DNA from: Frateuria_A sp051900425
GTDB taxonomy: Bacteria; Pseudomonadota; Gammaproteobacteria; Xanthomonadales; Rhodanobacteraceae
NCBI RefSeq assembly: GCF_051900425.1
Contig: NZ_JBHZGK010000006.1
Coordinates: 186,001 to 250,000, forward strand
Reading direction: 5' to 3'
DNA: 64,000 nucleotides
Within the stretch, counting starts at the first letter, position 1; every line of letters begins with the position of its first letter. A program made the translations under genes and the position numbers. The notes under the pieces were generated by a model. The model ran no database searches and was not told the origin of the DNA. It worked only from the letters and a program-made list of their open reading frames with translations. Below are positions 45,245-54,262 of the stretch, one piece after another.

Positions 45245-46408
45245 CTAGGGCGAGTGGCGCCAGCTGTCGAAGTCGATGCGCAGTACCTGCCCCATGCCCG
45301 GCGGCAAACCGAAGCCGGCGTTGGAGACGTAAAGCGCACCGTCCGGCCCGAACGTCATCGCCGAGGGCAACACCAGGCCCGTGACCACCGCGCGCCGTGC
45401 GCCGGACGGATCGATGCGCACCACCTTTCCGGTGCCTGGCGTGGGAGCCAGGTTCTCCTTGCCGGTGGTGTTCTCCAGCACGTACATGCATCCGTGGTGG
45501 AAAGCGATGCCCAGTACGGTCGTCAACCGGTCCGCGGCCGGCCACAGCTGCCCGTTGCGGGTCAGACGCAGCACCTTCTCGGAACCGGCCGCGATCGGGA
45601 AGGTGCCCAGGTTGCCGATGAAGAATCGGCCGTGATACGCCAGCGCCGTCGGCACGATATGGCCCTGGGTCGCCGACACGTCGACCACCCGCCGGACCTT
45701 GCCATCCAGGCTCACCTTCACCAGCTCGCCGTGGTTGGGTTCGAGCGCGTACAGGTGACCGTCCAGCGCCACCATGCTGTACCAGGTGCCGTCCGGCTCG
45801 AAATCCTCCTCTTCGGGGTTCTGCACCGGATGGTTCCGCTGGTAGCGGCTCAAGTTTGCGATCCAGTGGATCGAGCCGTCCGTGTCGACGCGCGCGATGC
45901 CGTTGTAGGTGCCCTTCAGGCCGTGCGAGCAGCCGGCCCCGGCGGTGATCGCGTAGAGGGTGTGGCCGATGAAGGCGACGTCCGCCACGCCGCTGACCAG
46001 CGCGCCGGTCTCGGCGGTGGTCTGGCTGGACGGGAACTTGTTGGTGATCGTGACGCGGTGCCCGTGGTGGTCGATCCGCGAGATGCGCCCGCCGGTATAG
46101 CTGCCGCTGTACGGCCCGACGGCCGGCACCTGCGTGCAGTCCATGGCGGTGGTCATGTGGCTGCCGCCGCGGCCGCCCTCGGCCACGTAGAGGTAGCCGT
46201 CGGGCCCGAACTTGAGACCGCGCGGGTTGTTGAGCCCGGCGGCATACACCGACACCTTCGCCGGGTAGCCGGTATGCGTCTGCACCAGGCTGGCGATGTC
46301 CCGGATGCCGGGTGGCGCGGTGGTACTCGCGGCGAGCGCCGGCGGAGCGGCGGCCAGGGAAAGGCCGAGCGCCAGTGCGCTGGCCAGCAGTCGATTGCGA
46401 GGAGTCAT
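45245..46408 (-). CDS. ScyD/ScyE-like secreted beta-propeller protein
   Basis: A 387-residue exported protein with a signal peptide (about 1-26, 'PALA-A') and a GGAGGG site before the ATG at 46408. The mature domain has repeated propeller strands, 'AAGLNNPRGLKFGPDGYLYV', 'WYSMVALDGHLYALEPNHGE' and 'VTGLVLPSAMTFGPDGALYV', matching the ScyD/ScyE family. ScyE and ScyD were first linked to scytonemin synthesis in cyanobacteria, but the family is wide and mostly of unknown function. No scytonemin genes are near. Confidence 0.78.
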   Translation of the reverse strand: MTPRNRLLASALALGLSLAAAPPALAASTTAPPGIRDIASLVQTHTGYPAKVSVYAAGLNNPRGLKFGPDGYLYVAEGGRGGSHMTTAMDCTQVPAVGPYSGSYTGGRISRIDHHGHRVTITNKFPSSQTTAETGALVSGVADVAFIGHTLYAITAGAGCSHGLKGTYNGIARVDTDGSIHWIANLSRYQRNHPVQNPEEEDFEPDGTWYSMVALDGHLYALEPNHGELVKVSLDGKVRRVVDVSATQGHIVPTALAYHGRFFIGNLGTFPIAAGSEKVLRLTRNGQLWPAADRLTTVLGIAFHHGCMYVLENTTGKENLAPTPGTGKVVRIDPSGARRAVVTGLVLPSAMTFGPDGALYVSNAGFGLPPGMGQVLRIDFDSWRHSP

Positions 46409-47253
46409 GGGAAGACCCTCCAGGGAGAGTGCGGCAGGATCGGGCGGTGCCGCGTGCGCCTCGCAGGCCGCGGGCCACCGGTGCCCGCGAGCCCTGCCGC
46501 CGGCCGTCGCCGGCGTTGCGCGAAGCCGATGCCGATGCCGCGCTCCCGGCCACGCACATGGGGAACTCCACGGTGGTGCGGACCCAAGGTGCCAGGCGCC
46601 CTGCGCCCGCCCCCTGTCGGCTCGGCTCGTCGTGTCGCCGCTCCCGCACCCGGGCGGCGATCCTACTGAGGAACGGTAAGCCGCGCGTGACATCCGCGTG
46701 GCAAGAGGTGAAGCCGTGCTCGACGTGGTCCGGCAGGCACGAAGACAACGAAGCGGCGCCACTGTGCTCCTCGTGCACGCGCGACAGGTATCGCGCGCCC
46801 TGCTCTGTCGTACGCCGCAGGGTCGCTGGTTGGCTCCCGTCGAAGACGGTGACCAGGACAGCGATCACGGCGCAGGCGTTCTCGGCATCATCCGATGGTC
46901 AGCTTTTCTTCATTCGTGACGCCGGGGCTGGCCACCGGAGGACACGGCAGGACCGAGATGACCGGCCGGATGCGCGGACCGGCGGCGACCACCCCTTTGC
47001 AGCGGAAATCGTTGCACCTCAAGACCCCGGGTGCCGCGGAACGGCCACCCACTCACCGCAACGCCTGTCCGCGTCGCGGAGCGGGACATATGGAAGACAG
47101 CCGTTTCCGCGCGGCTCCAGTGGTGGAGTCCGCTCACCCCGATGACACACCCAATTTACCGCCTGCTCCCTAGCGTGGGGTGCTTCCGGCCCAAGCCATG
47201 GCCGGGCTCAGAGTGCGGGCCGTCCCCGCATGGCGACCAACCAGGAGGAACGC
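46409..47253. other. 845-bp intergenic region, no gene seen
   Basis: No open frame here has a ribosome binding site and protein-like composition. The segment from about 46690 to 47160 has lower, less periodic GC than the flanking genes, as expected for non-coding or decayed sequence. It may carry the promoter for the BON-domain gene that follows. No repeat family was recognised. Confidence 0.45.
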
Positions 47254-47697
47254 ATGAAACACGCATTGCCCAGGCCGCTGGCCGTGGGAGTGTTCGCAGC
47301 GCTCGCGGCAAGTACCGGCGCTTTCGCGCAACAGGCCACGCCCATGCAGTCGCCACCCGCGTCCAGCCAATCGACCGCCGGCGTGACCGGCGAGGATGCC
47401 GACAACACACGCCTCAACCGACGCGACCGCAACGACGCCTCGGTCACGCCCACGGACCAGTCCAACAGCTCCTCCGCGGTCGACCTGGTCGCCAGGATCC
47501 GCCAGGCCATCGTCGACGACAGCAACCTTTCGGTGAAGGCCCGCAACGTGAAGGTCGTGGCCAACAACGGGATGGTGACCCTGCGCGGGCCAGTGGCCAA
47601 CGCACAGGAAAAGGCGCGCGTGGAGCAGGATGCCGCCAGCGTGCGCGGCGTGACCCACGTCGACAACCAGCTCGACATCGAAACCGACTCCGACTGA
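47254..47697 (+). CDS. BON-domain periplasmic protein
   Basis: A 147-residue exported protein (signal about 1-25). After a disordered acidic linker, a BON domain (about 75-145) is evident: 'SAVDLVARIRQAIVDDSNLS', then 'VKVVANNGMVTLRGPVANAQ' and 'VRGVTHVDNQLDI'. BON domains bind phospholipid or stabilise the envelope (OsmY type). A strong AGGAGG site precedes the ATG at 47254. The stress-type gene downstream is 10 bp away, so the two form an operon. Confidence 0.84.
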   Translation: MKHALPRPLAVGVFAALAASTGAFAQQATPMQSPPASSQSTAGVTGEDADNTRLNRRDRNDASVTPTDQSNSSSAVDLVARIRQAIVDDSNLSVKARNVKVVANNGMVTLRGPVANAQEKARVEQDAASVRGVTHVDNQLDIETDSD

Positions 47698-47707
47698 GGA
47701 AATCTCC

Positions 47708-48277
47708 ATGTACGCATCCGTGTATTGCACCGTACCCAACCAGGACAAGGCCGAGGCCGTCGTCGACGATCTGAAGGACGCCGGCTTTTCCAGCAACGAC
47801 ATCTCCGTGCTGATGCAGGACCGCCGCGGCACGCGCGATTTCGCCACCGAGCACAACACCAAGGCACCCGAGGGCGCGACCACCGGCGGCGTGATCGGCA
47901 TGGGCGCCGGCGCCGGCCTCGGCTGGCTGGTCGGCATCGGCACGCTGGCCATCCCGGGGCTGGGGCCTTTCATCGCCGCCGGCCCCATCATGGCCGCGCT
48001 TGGCGGCGCGGCAGTCGGCGGTGCGACCGGCGGCATCGTCGGCGCGTTGATCGGCATGGGCATTCCCGAGGTCGAGGCCAAGCATTACGACGAGCGCATC
48101 CGTGAGGGCAACGCGCTGATCACCGTGCATACCGAGGACATGGTCGAGCGCGACCGCGCCCGCGCGATCTTCGAGCGCCACGGTGCCACCGACATCGCCA
48201 CCGGCACGGGTGCAGGACTGGGCTCCGCGGGTCGGGGCACCACCGGCGCCAACCTGCAGAACGGACCGCGCTACTGA
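47708..48277 (+). CDS. General-stress-type membrane protein (DUF3341-like)
   Basis: A 189-residue protein. The N-terminal ferredoxin-like part ('KAEAVVDDLKDAGFSSNDIS') is followed by a long glycine-rich hydrophobic region ('GATTGGVIGMGAGAGLGWLV' and similar, about 59-118). After that comes a second alpha/beta segment ('EVEAKHYDERIREGNALITV'). This layout is typical of stress proteins of the 17M/heat-induced YflT type and DUF3341. It probably associates with the membrane. It follows the BON gene by 10 bp and overlaps the convergent ATP-grasp gene by 7 bp. Confidence 0.75.
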   Translation: MYASVYCTVPNQDKAEAVVDDLKDAGFSSNDISVLMQDRRGTRDFATEHNTKAPEGATTGGVIGMGAGAGLGWLVGIGTLAIPGLGPFIAAGPIMAALGGAAVGGATGGIVGALIGMGIPEVEAKHYDERIREGNALITVHTEDMVERDRARAIFERHGATDIATGTGAGLGSAGRGTTGANLQNGPRY

Positions 48278-49260
48278 TCCGCTGAGTCGGCACTCCGGGC
48301 CGGGTGCCCTGCCCGGCCCTTTGCCTGCGCGCGGCCGGCGCTCCGCCGGGCGTGGTCGGGGGGCAGCTCGCAGGTGTCCGGCCAACCGAATTTGGCACCG
48401 AGCGCGGCATCCCAGTGCGGCGGCGACAGGGCGTACATGCCGGCGCCCGGCGTGACCGTGAGCTCGCCGACATAGACACGGCCTGCGTAGTAGTAGCAAT
48501 CGACGCGAAGGAACCCGAAGGGAGCGGCGAGCTTCCGGGCGATGTCCATCATCTCGTCCAGCCCGTCCACCACCGGCAGCGGCTTGCCGCTGGACTTGAG
48601 GCCGCGGAAGCGGAACGGCGCGGGAGTGCGGTCGGCCAGGTAGAAGTCCTGGGTCATGGCCTCCTGGAAGCGGTCGTGCACGTACTGGATGAACACGAAT
48701 GGCTCCTCCCCGCCTCCCGGGTTGAGCACGTTGAACTTGTAGTCGTCGGGGGGCTCGCCCGCGGGGCCAAGCAGCGCCTGCTCGAAGAGAATCCGCGGCC
48801 TGATCGTCCGGTAGTGCTTTTCCCGCTGCCTCACCGAGAAGTCGGACTTCATCCAGCCGTTGGCGAGGTCGGCGAGCGCGTCGAGGTCTTCGACGTCCTT
48901 GTCGAGCACGATCCGCGTCTGCCCGGCGCTGTGGTTGGCCTTCATGACGAAGGTTCGGGGCAAGGCGGCGAACGTCTCCCGCATGACCTTGTCGCACGTG
49001 AGATAGACGGGGACCAGGTACTGCTCGCCCACCACGCCGGCGATATAGCTGCGGACCGCCACCTTGTCGGCCAGCTGCGAAAACACCGGCAGCGGATGGC
49101 GCATCCGGTAGAAGATCTTTTCCGAGTAGCGTTCCGGTTGCGCAAGACTCCCCACCCGGCCATAGATCTGCAAATACCGGTAGGGGTAGTAGACCGGGTC
49201 GGGCATGCGTTTGACGATGGCCCTTCTTATTTTTTTTATGCGAGCGACGAGGCTTGCCAT
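48271..49260 (-). CDS. TupA-like ATP-grasp protein
   Basis: A 329-residue protein matching the TupA-like ATP-grasp family. The signature blocks are 'FSQLADKVAVRSYIAGVVGE', 'PRTFVMKANHSAGQTRIVL', 'PRILFEQALL', 'PDDYKFNVLNPGGGE' and the metal-ligand region 'DCYYYAGRVYVGELTVTPGA'. These enzymes ligate amino acids or sugars in surface polysaccharides and secondary metabolites, and may be misnamed glycosyltransferases. The start at 49260 lacks a strong ribosome binding site. A poly-T tract at about 49230-49237 lies just inside the 5' end of the gene. Confidence 0.85.
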   Translation of the reverse strand: MASLVARIKKIRRAIVKRMPDPVYYPYRYLQIYGRVGSLAQPERYSEKIFYRMRHPLPVFSQLADKVAVRSYIAGVVGEQYLVPVYLTCDKVMRETFAALPRTFVMKANHSAGQTRIVLDKDVEDLDALADLANGWMKSDFSVRQREKHYRTIRPRILFEQALLGPAGEPPDDYKFNVLNPGGGEEPFVFIQYVHDRFQEAMTQDFYLADRTPAPFRFRGLKSSGKPLPVVDGLDEMMDIARKLAAPFGFLRVDCYYYAGRVYVGELTVTPGAGMYALSPPHWDAALGAKFGWPDTCELPPDHARRSAGRAQAKGRAGHPARSADSADQ

Positions 49261-49414
49261 CCAGGGTTTTCCTGTAGGTACCGGCGCGGAACCCAGGGAG
49301 CGGGCCGACCGCCGGGAAACACCGTTGCCGTCCAGAAAGTCGACGGCCCAAGGCCGTGAAGCCTGTTTCACCCGCCGTGAAGAGTCCGGCAAGCCGCGCA
49401 TGGATCAGGCGTTC

Positions 49415-49654
49415 CTACGTACACACTGTGCGCTGGCACGCAGAATCCGAAGGGACGTCAGTCACCGCCACCCATGCGCGGCTGCCGCCCGGGTTCTCCG
49501 GCGTAGCAGCCCAGTACTCGCGTCGCAAGGCGGCAAGCTGCCAGCGCCGGCCCTTTGGCGCAGCCGGCTGGATGCGGAAGGCGCACACGTGCGTCGGCAC
49601 CAGCGCCAGTCCGCACAACGGCCCGTGCACGGTATCCAGCTTCGGCCGATACAT
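49415..49654 (-). pseudogene. Possible gene remnant (79-codon open frame)
   Basis: A 79-codon open frame with protein-like composition ('MYRPKLDTVHGPLCGLALVP' at the start, 'RRWQLAALRREYWAATPENP' later). It extends upstream of its ATG as protein-like sequence ('YEGTGGHETFRAEQGQ') back to a stop near 49725 without a start codon. It looks like an internal fragment of a larger lost gene rather than a complete one. No family is recognised. The whole 49261-49859 interval contains nothing else I can support. Confidence 0.35.
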
Positions 49655-49859
49655 CTGACCCTGTTCGGCACGGAAGGTTTCGTGGCCGCCAGTGCCCTCG
49701 TAGTCGTTGGAAGTTACCGCAGCCGTCTACGAGAGGCGGATCGGACCTCGACCGCCTTGCGGCGGTGTAAGGAATGGCCAGGGATGCACGCCCGCCGCGC
49801 CCACGAGCGCGTGGGTGAGCGCACGCTCCGCCTTCGCCCTTGGCAACCGTTTGCGGGGG

Positions 49860-51830
49860 TTATCGGGTGCGCGGCGCGATGATCTCGCTCAGGTAATCCG
49901 GCGTGCCTTCGACGCGCACCAGGTGCGGGTACTGCAGGCCACCGTGGTAATCGACCGGCACGGTGCGGTAACCGCCCTGGAACTTCAGCAGCAACTCGAT
50001 GGGGGCCTTGCCCTGTTTCGCCGCGGCGATCGCGCCCTTGAGCACGTCGGTCGAATAGTCCTTGCCGTTCACGGCGACGAGCGTGGCGCCGGTGCTGACG
50101 CCCGCCTGGAAGGCCGGGCCATCCCAGCGCACGTCGTTGACCTGGCCATGGTCGTCCAGCGTCAACCCGATCGACCAGGTGAAGTTGTATAGGTGCCGGG
50201 GCGACTGCGGACGGCTGTTGTACTGCTGCTCGTAGTCGCTGGGCTGGTCGGTGTAGACCAGCTTCCAGCCGGTGCCTTGCAGGCCGTCGAGCAGCGGCGG
50301 GTCGAGCGTATCGACGTGCGCGTGCAGGAAGCGCGCCCAGTCGTACGGGGCGACGCGGTTCAAGGCCGCGGCCACGTCGTCGAAGGTGTAGGTCCGGGTC
50401 ACGAAACTGCCGTTGTCGACGCCGAAGAACGCACGCGCGAAATCGTCCAGCGACTTGCGGTCGTGCGTCAGCGCACGCAGCTTGGCGTCGACCTCCAGCC
50501 ACATCATCTGCCCGGCGCTGTAGTACTCCTCGCTCATCTGCCAGCTGCGATACGGCAGGCCGGTGCGATGCGCGGCGGTCGGGTCGTTGGTGGTGTCCTC
50601 CAGGGTGCGCCAGTGGAAGCCTTCACGATTGCGGTCGTAGTTGGCCGCGGTCATGGCCAGCGCGTCGCGGAACTGCTCGGGGGTCCACAGGCCGGCGCGC
50701 GCGGTAAGCACGAAACCCCAATACTGGGTCTGCCCCTCGTAGACCCATAGCAGCGAGTCGCCCATCGGCACGTTGAAGCTGGGCGTCCACAGGTCCGCCG
50801 GCCGGCGGAACTTGCCATTCCAGGAATGGGTGTACTCGTGCGCGAGCAGGTCGCGTCCCGGCGCGGCCTCCTTCCACGCGGTGAAGTAGTCGGCCTCCAG
50901 TCCGTTCTCGCTGGACTGGTGATGTTCCAGCCCATTGCCGCCGAGCTGGTCGGACAGCGAGAACAGGAAGTCGTAATGGTCGTAGTGGTGCGAGCCGAAC
51001 AGCGTCGTCGCCTCCGCCACCAGCGCGCGATGCGCCTGCAGCTGCCCGGGCGTCATCTCCAGGTACTTGGGCGCATCCGCGACGACATCCAGGTGCACCG
51101 GCGCGCCACCCTTCGGCGTGAGGTCGACGCGCTTGAAATACTGGCCCGCATAGATCGGCGAATCGACCAGCGTGTTGAACGGCACCGGCTTGAACGTGGT
51201 GGTGTCGCCCGTGGACGACAGCTTCGCCTGGCCGATCGGTTCCAGTGCGCTGCCGAGCTGCCAGCCGTGCGGCAGTGTCACGCTGGGCGCGAAGGTGATG
51301 TCGCGCGAAAAGTACCCCGCCGGGTACAGCGCCACCTTGTTCCACTCCAGGTCCAGCATGCGATCTGTCATCTCGTAGCCGCCGTCGCGGCTGGAGAGGT
51401 ACTGGAAGTCCGCATCGATGCTCGAGACGCCGGCAGGCACGTCCACATGGAACGCGTACACGTCGTATTCGTCCCGGGTCCACTTGAGCGGCTTGCCGCC
51501 CGCACTGAGCTTCAGGCCGGCAAGCATGGCGACCGGCCCGCTCGGCGAATGGTCACCGGGGATCCACTCCGGGTAGAGCAGCGTCAGCGCGCCGGCCCGC
51601 ACCGGCAGGGTTTCGCGGACACGGAAAATGCCCTGCCGCGTGTCGCTCGAATCCACGTGGATCGCCACGGTGCCCGGATAGGGCGTGTCCTGCGGCGGCG
51701 GCACGTGGGCACCGGACGATGCCTGGGCGCTGGCCACGCCGGCCGCGAGGGCCATTGTCACGGCGAGGGCGAGGCGCCACGGCCTGCGGCATGCGATGAC
51801 CGGTGAACCAGCGATTGCGACACGGGACAT
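49860..51830 (-). CDS. M61 family (glycyl aminopeptidase-type) metallopeptidase
   Basis: A 656-residue exported peptidase with a signal peptide (about 1-35). The N-terminal domain ('ALTLLYPEWIPGDHSPSGPV') is the M61 beta-domain. The zinc site is His331-Glu-Tyr-Thr-His335 ('LLAHEYTHSWNGKFRRPADL') with the distal Glu in 'LLWVYEGQTQYWG'. The C-terminus contains a PDZ-like segment ('VSTGATLVAVNGKDYSTDVL'). It cleaves N-terminal glycine or alanine in related enzymes. A GGAGG site precedes the ATG at 51830. Confidence 0.88.
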   Translation of the reverse strand: MSRVAIAGSPVIACRRPWRLALAVTMALAAGVASAQASSGAHVPPPQDTPYPGTVAIHVDSSDTRQGIFRVRETLPVRAGALTLLYPEWIPGDHSPSGPVAMLAGLKLSAGGKPLKWTRDEYDVYAFHVDVPAGVSSIDADFQYLSSRDGGYEMTDRMLDLEWNKVALYPAGYFSRDITFAPSVTLPHGWQLGSALEPIGQAKLSSTGDTTTFKPVPFNTLVDSPIYAGQYFKRVDLTPKGGAPVHLDVVADAPKYLEMTPGQLQAHRALVAEATTLFGSHHYDHYDFLFSLSDQLGGNGLEHHQSSENGLEADYFTAWKEAAPGRDLLAHEYTHSWNGKFRRPADLWTPSFNVPMGDSLLWVYEGQTQYWGFVLTARAGLWTPEQFRDALAMTAANYDRNREGFHWRTLEDTTNDPTAAHRTGLPYRSWQMSEEYYSAGQMMWLEVDAKLRALTHDRKSLDDFARAFFGVDNGSFVTRTYTFDDVAAALNRVAPYDWARFLHAHVDTLDPPLLDGLQGTGWKLVYTDQPSDYEQQYNSRPQSPRHLYNFTWSIGLTLDDHGQVNDVRWDGPAFQAGVSTGATLVAVNGKDYSTDVLKGAIAAAKQGKAPIELLLKFQGGYRTVPVDYHGGLQYPHLVRVEGTPDYLSEIIAPRTR

Positions 51831-52032
51831 GGCAAACCTCCGGCAGACGTGTGGACAGCCTGGGAACTTAGCAGCAAACGGAGCCGCAAGTTCCTGCTGG
51901 CCAAGGGCGCGACGGCTTGCGTGCCAGCGGATTTGCCTGCGGGCGTGTCGCCAGCCAGAGGTCGCGAAAAGGCGCACGGGCGCTCAAGCGCATCCGCCGG
52001 CAGGTCGGGCAAATCGCCCCGGGACAGCGCCT

Positions 52033-53553
52033 CTACCGGATTTCCTGCAGCGCCGGCTGGGTGAGCGTCTGCTGGTGCGACATCACCCGCGGCTCCGCGA
52101 GCGACGGTGGCGAAACCGCCTCGAAGTCGCGGCTGCTTTGCGCCAGCGGCGTTGCAACGGCTCGGAGGATGTCCACGGCAGCGAAGTGCCTGAACGGCGA
52201 ATCGAGATCCCCCTGCACGGCAAACGCCCGCGTCGCATTCTCGCCCAGCACCACGTGGTCGATGCGGACAAGCCCCTGCGCCTGCGCCGCCGCAGCCAGC
52301 GAACCGGCGAGGTTGTTCGAGAGTTCGTCGGGCGTGCGACCGCACTTTGCGTCTATCAGGTGGACCTTTCCCAGCGCCTGGCAGAACAGCGGATGCCCGG
52401 GGTGGCTGCGATCGGCCAGGCTCGCGGCTTGCTGCTGGATGGCGTCGCCCAGCGTTTCGAGCGTCTTCGGGCCGGCCAGGCCGTCGTCCTTCAAGCCATG
52501 CGCGCGCTGGAACGCCTGGACGGCTTCGCGCGTGCTCGGGCCGAAGGCCCCATCGGACTGCAACGCATGGCCATGCGCATCAGTGATGCCCAACGTGGCA
52601 AGGCGGGCCTGGAGAGACACGACCTGCTCCCCATGGGAGCCCTGGCGGAGGACGTGGATCGACTCCCCTCGGCCTATGGCACTCAAAGCCTCCTGCAAAT
52701 CCGTGTCACGGGCGAAGTCCGCAGGATTGAAGTCTGCGCTCCCCACCTTGGCTTGGGCGCGGTCAAGCGCGCCGGCCCTTTCGGGATCGCTGTAAGCATG
52801 GAGGTAGCGGCCGGCCGATACGACGGCGGCGACACCCGCGTATCCACGGTGGTGGCTCGCTATTTCCCTGGCCTTGGCCAGGAGTTCCTCGTAACCGCCG
52901 CCGCCCGAAAGGACCTCTCGGAACTCGATCATTTCCGAGGGTCTTTGGTTTGCCGTCTTCGTGAGGAGCGCCAAGGTTTCGAACCGACGGGCTTCGGGAA
53001 TGTTCCTGCCGACGTCATCCAGCATAACCAGCGCCTGCTGGGCGGCATGACGAACCTGCGGATAGTCGATGTTTCTGTGGATCCATGGCTGTCCCTCGTC
53101 GGACCCAGCCCATGCGTTGAAACTGTCACGCGTTCCGGGAGCAATGAAACTCAGCGCACTGTGGCGCCCCTTTCCGTTGCCATGGGTCAAGAGCTGGTCA
53201 CGAAGCTCCTTGGTGTCCGCAGGAAACTCCAGGTTATGCGCTTTGGCGTACTTGGCTGCCTGTGCGATGAGGGCGTCCACAAAGGTGGACTGGCCAGGTT
53301 CAAGCGGCGCGTCTTCCGTTGCACCCAGCGGCCATGTTCCACGCTGCCCCAGGTCCACCTGGATTGCCCCGAGGGAGTAACCGCTGTTGGCGATGACGTT
53401 TTCCGCTTTCCCCCAACCCCGGTCGCCTCCTTGCCGCGTGACGCCCGCGATGGACAGCCGATACGAATGGGGGCCGCCTTCGGTAGCGCGACCGACAACA
53501 AAATACATGGCGCCCGCGATTGCATCGATGTCGTGCGTATCAGGTCCCTGCAT
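52033..53553 (-). CDS. Putative T4SS antibacterial effector (X-Tfe) with PG-binding and XVIPCD domains
   Basis: A 506-residue protein without a signal peptide. The N-terminal ~290 residues look like a lysozyme-like enzyme domain ('IANSGYSLGAIQVDLGQRGT'). Then comes a peptidoglycan-binding repeat (about 300-372, 'FGPSTREAVQAFQRAHGLKD'). The C-terminal ~125 residues match the XVIPCD of Xanthomonadales VirB/VirD4-delivered effectors: 'SHPGHPLFCQALGKVH' and 'GLVRIDHVVLGENATRAFAV'. It should be a murein-degrading toxin injected into neighbouring bacteria. The LprI-like gene upstream is the likely immunity gene. No T4SS genes are in the window. GC seems lower in the N-terminal third. Confidence 0.75.
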   Translation of the reverse strand: MQGPDTHDIDAIAGAMYFVVGRATEGGPHSYRLSIAGVTRQGGDRGWGKAENVIANSGYSLGAIQVDLGQRGTWPLGATEDAPLEPGQSTFVDALIAQAAKYAKAHNLEFPADTKELRDQLLTHGNGKGRHSALSFIAPGTRDSFNAWAGSDEGQPWIHRNIDYPQVRHAAQQALVMLDDVGRNIPEARRFETLALLTKTANQRPSEMIEFREVLSGGGGYEELLAKAREIASHHRGYAGVAAVVSAGRYLHAYSDPERAGALDRAQAKVGSADFNPADFARDTDLQEALSAIGRGESIHVLRQGSHGEQVVSLQARLATLGITDAHGHALQSDGAFGPSTREAVQAFQRAHGLKDDGLAGPKTLETLGDAIQQQAASLADRSHPGHPLFCQALGKVHLIDAKCGRTPDELSNNLAGSLAAAAQAQGLVRIDHVVLGENATRAFAVQGDLDSPFRHFAAVDILRAVATPLAQSSRDFEAVSPPSLAEPRVMSHQQTLTQPALQEIR

Positions 53554-53592
53554 ACCGTCATTCCTTTAACGGGTCGGTCAAAAACGCATGTA

Positions 53593-54036
53593 CTAGAGGC
53601 CTCTGGCGACCGCCAGGTACTCAGCCAACTGGTCGGCTCGGCGCGTGATCGCAAAAAGCTCGTTTTGCGCCAACTGAAGGTTATCGATGATCTCGTGACC
53701 GTAAAGCGCTTCCTCGAACGGCCCCGTGGTGTCCTGCAGCTTGATCCAGGCGCGCTCTGCTTCGACCAGATCCTTCTTCTGGTTTCGATCCAGCGTGCGC
53801 AACAAAGCCTGATAGGTCGCGTTAAGCCGTCTGTCCTGACGCTCGCGCTCCTGCGACGTGCAATAGGCTTCATCGATCTCGTTGAAGTTCGCCTTGTCGA
53901 CGCACGCGTAGAACGCCCCGGAAATACCTTTCGGTGCGTCGCGCCGCACCGGATCACTCGGGCGCTCGGCTGCTGTCGCCGCGCAGGTGCAGGCAAGGAG
54001 AGCGAAAGCGATGACGGTCGTCCTGATGCGGTCCAT
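53593..54036 (-). CDS. LprI-like (DUF1311) periplasmic protein, likely immunity protein
   Basis: A 147-residue exported protein with a signal peptide (about 1-23, 'ATA-A') and an AGGAG site. The mature domain is DUF1311/LprI-like: two cysteines flank 'VDKANFNEIDEAY', then 'RRLNATYQALLRTLDRNQKK' and 'VEAERAWIKLQDTTG'. LprI inhibits lysozyme. Placed 39 bp before the candidate murein-degrading effector, on the same strand, it is best explained as its cognate periplasmic immunity protein. The final Cys usual in the family is absent. Confidence 0.82.
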   Translation of the reverse strand: MDRIRTTVIAFALLACTCAATAAERPSDPVRRDAPKGISGAFYACVDKANFNEIDEAYCTSQERERQDRRLNATYQALLRTLDRNQKKDLVEAERAWIKLQDTTGPFEEALYGHEIIDNLQLAQNELFAITRRADQLAEYLAVARGL

Positions 54037-54262
54037 GGCAGCTCCTGGGCTTGGGTACGAAAGCCAAGCTTGCCGCGCACAGGAACGCCTGTCTGTCGGC
54101 CGATGACTACGCCTTGCGGCCGGTAGGGCGACCGGCTGCGAGGCGCTTCCCACTTCCGCTCGCTTTCCGCGTCACGCGCACGTGCGCCGCGCGTGGCTTC
54201 CGGCACTGCGACGGCGTCGCGCAGCCCGCTACCTTGGCGCTCCCGAACTGCGGAAGCGTGCG

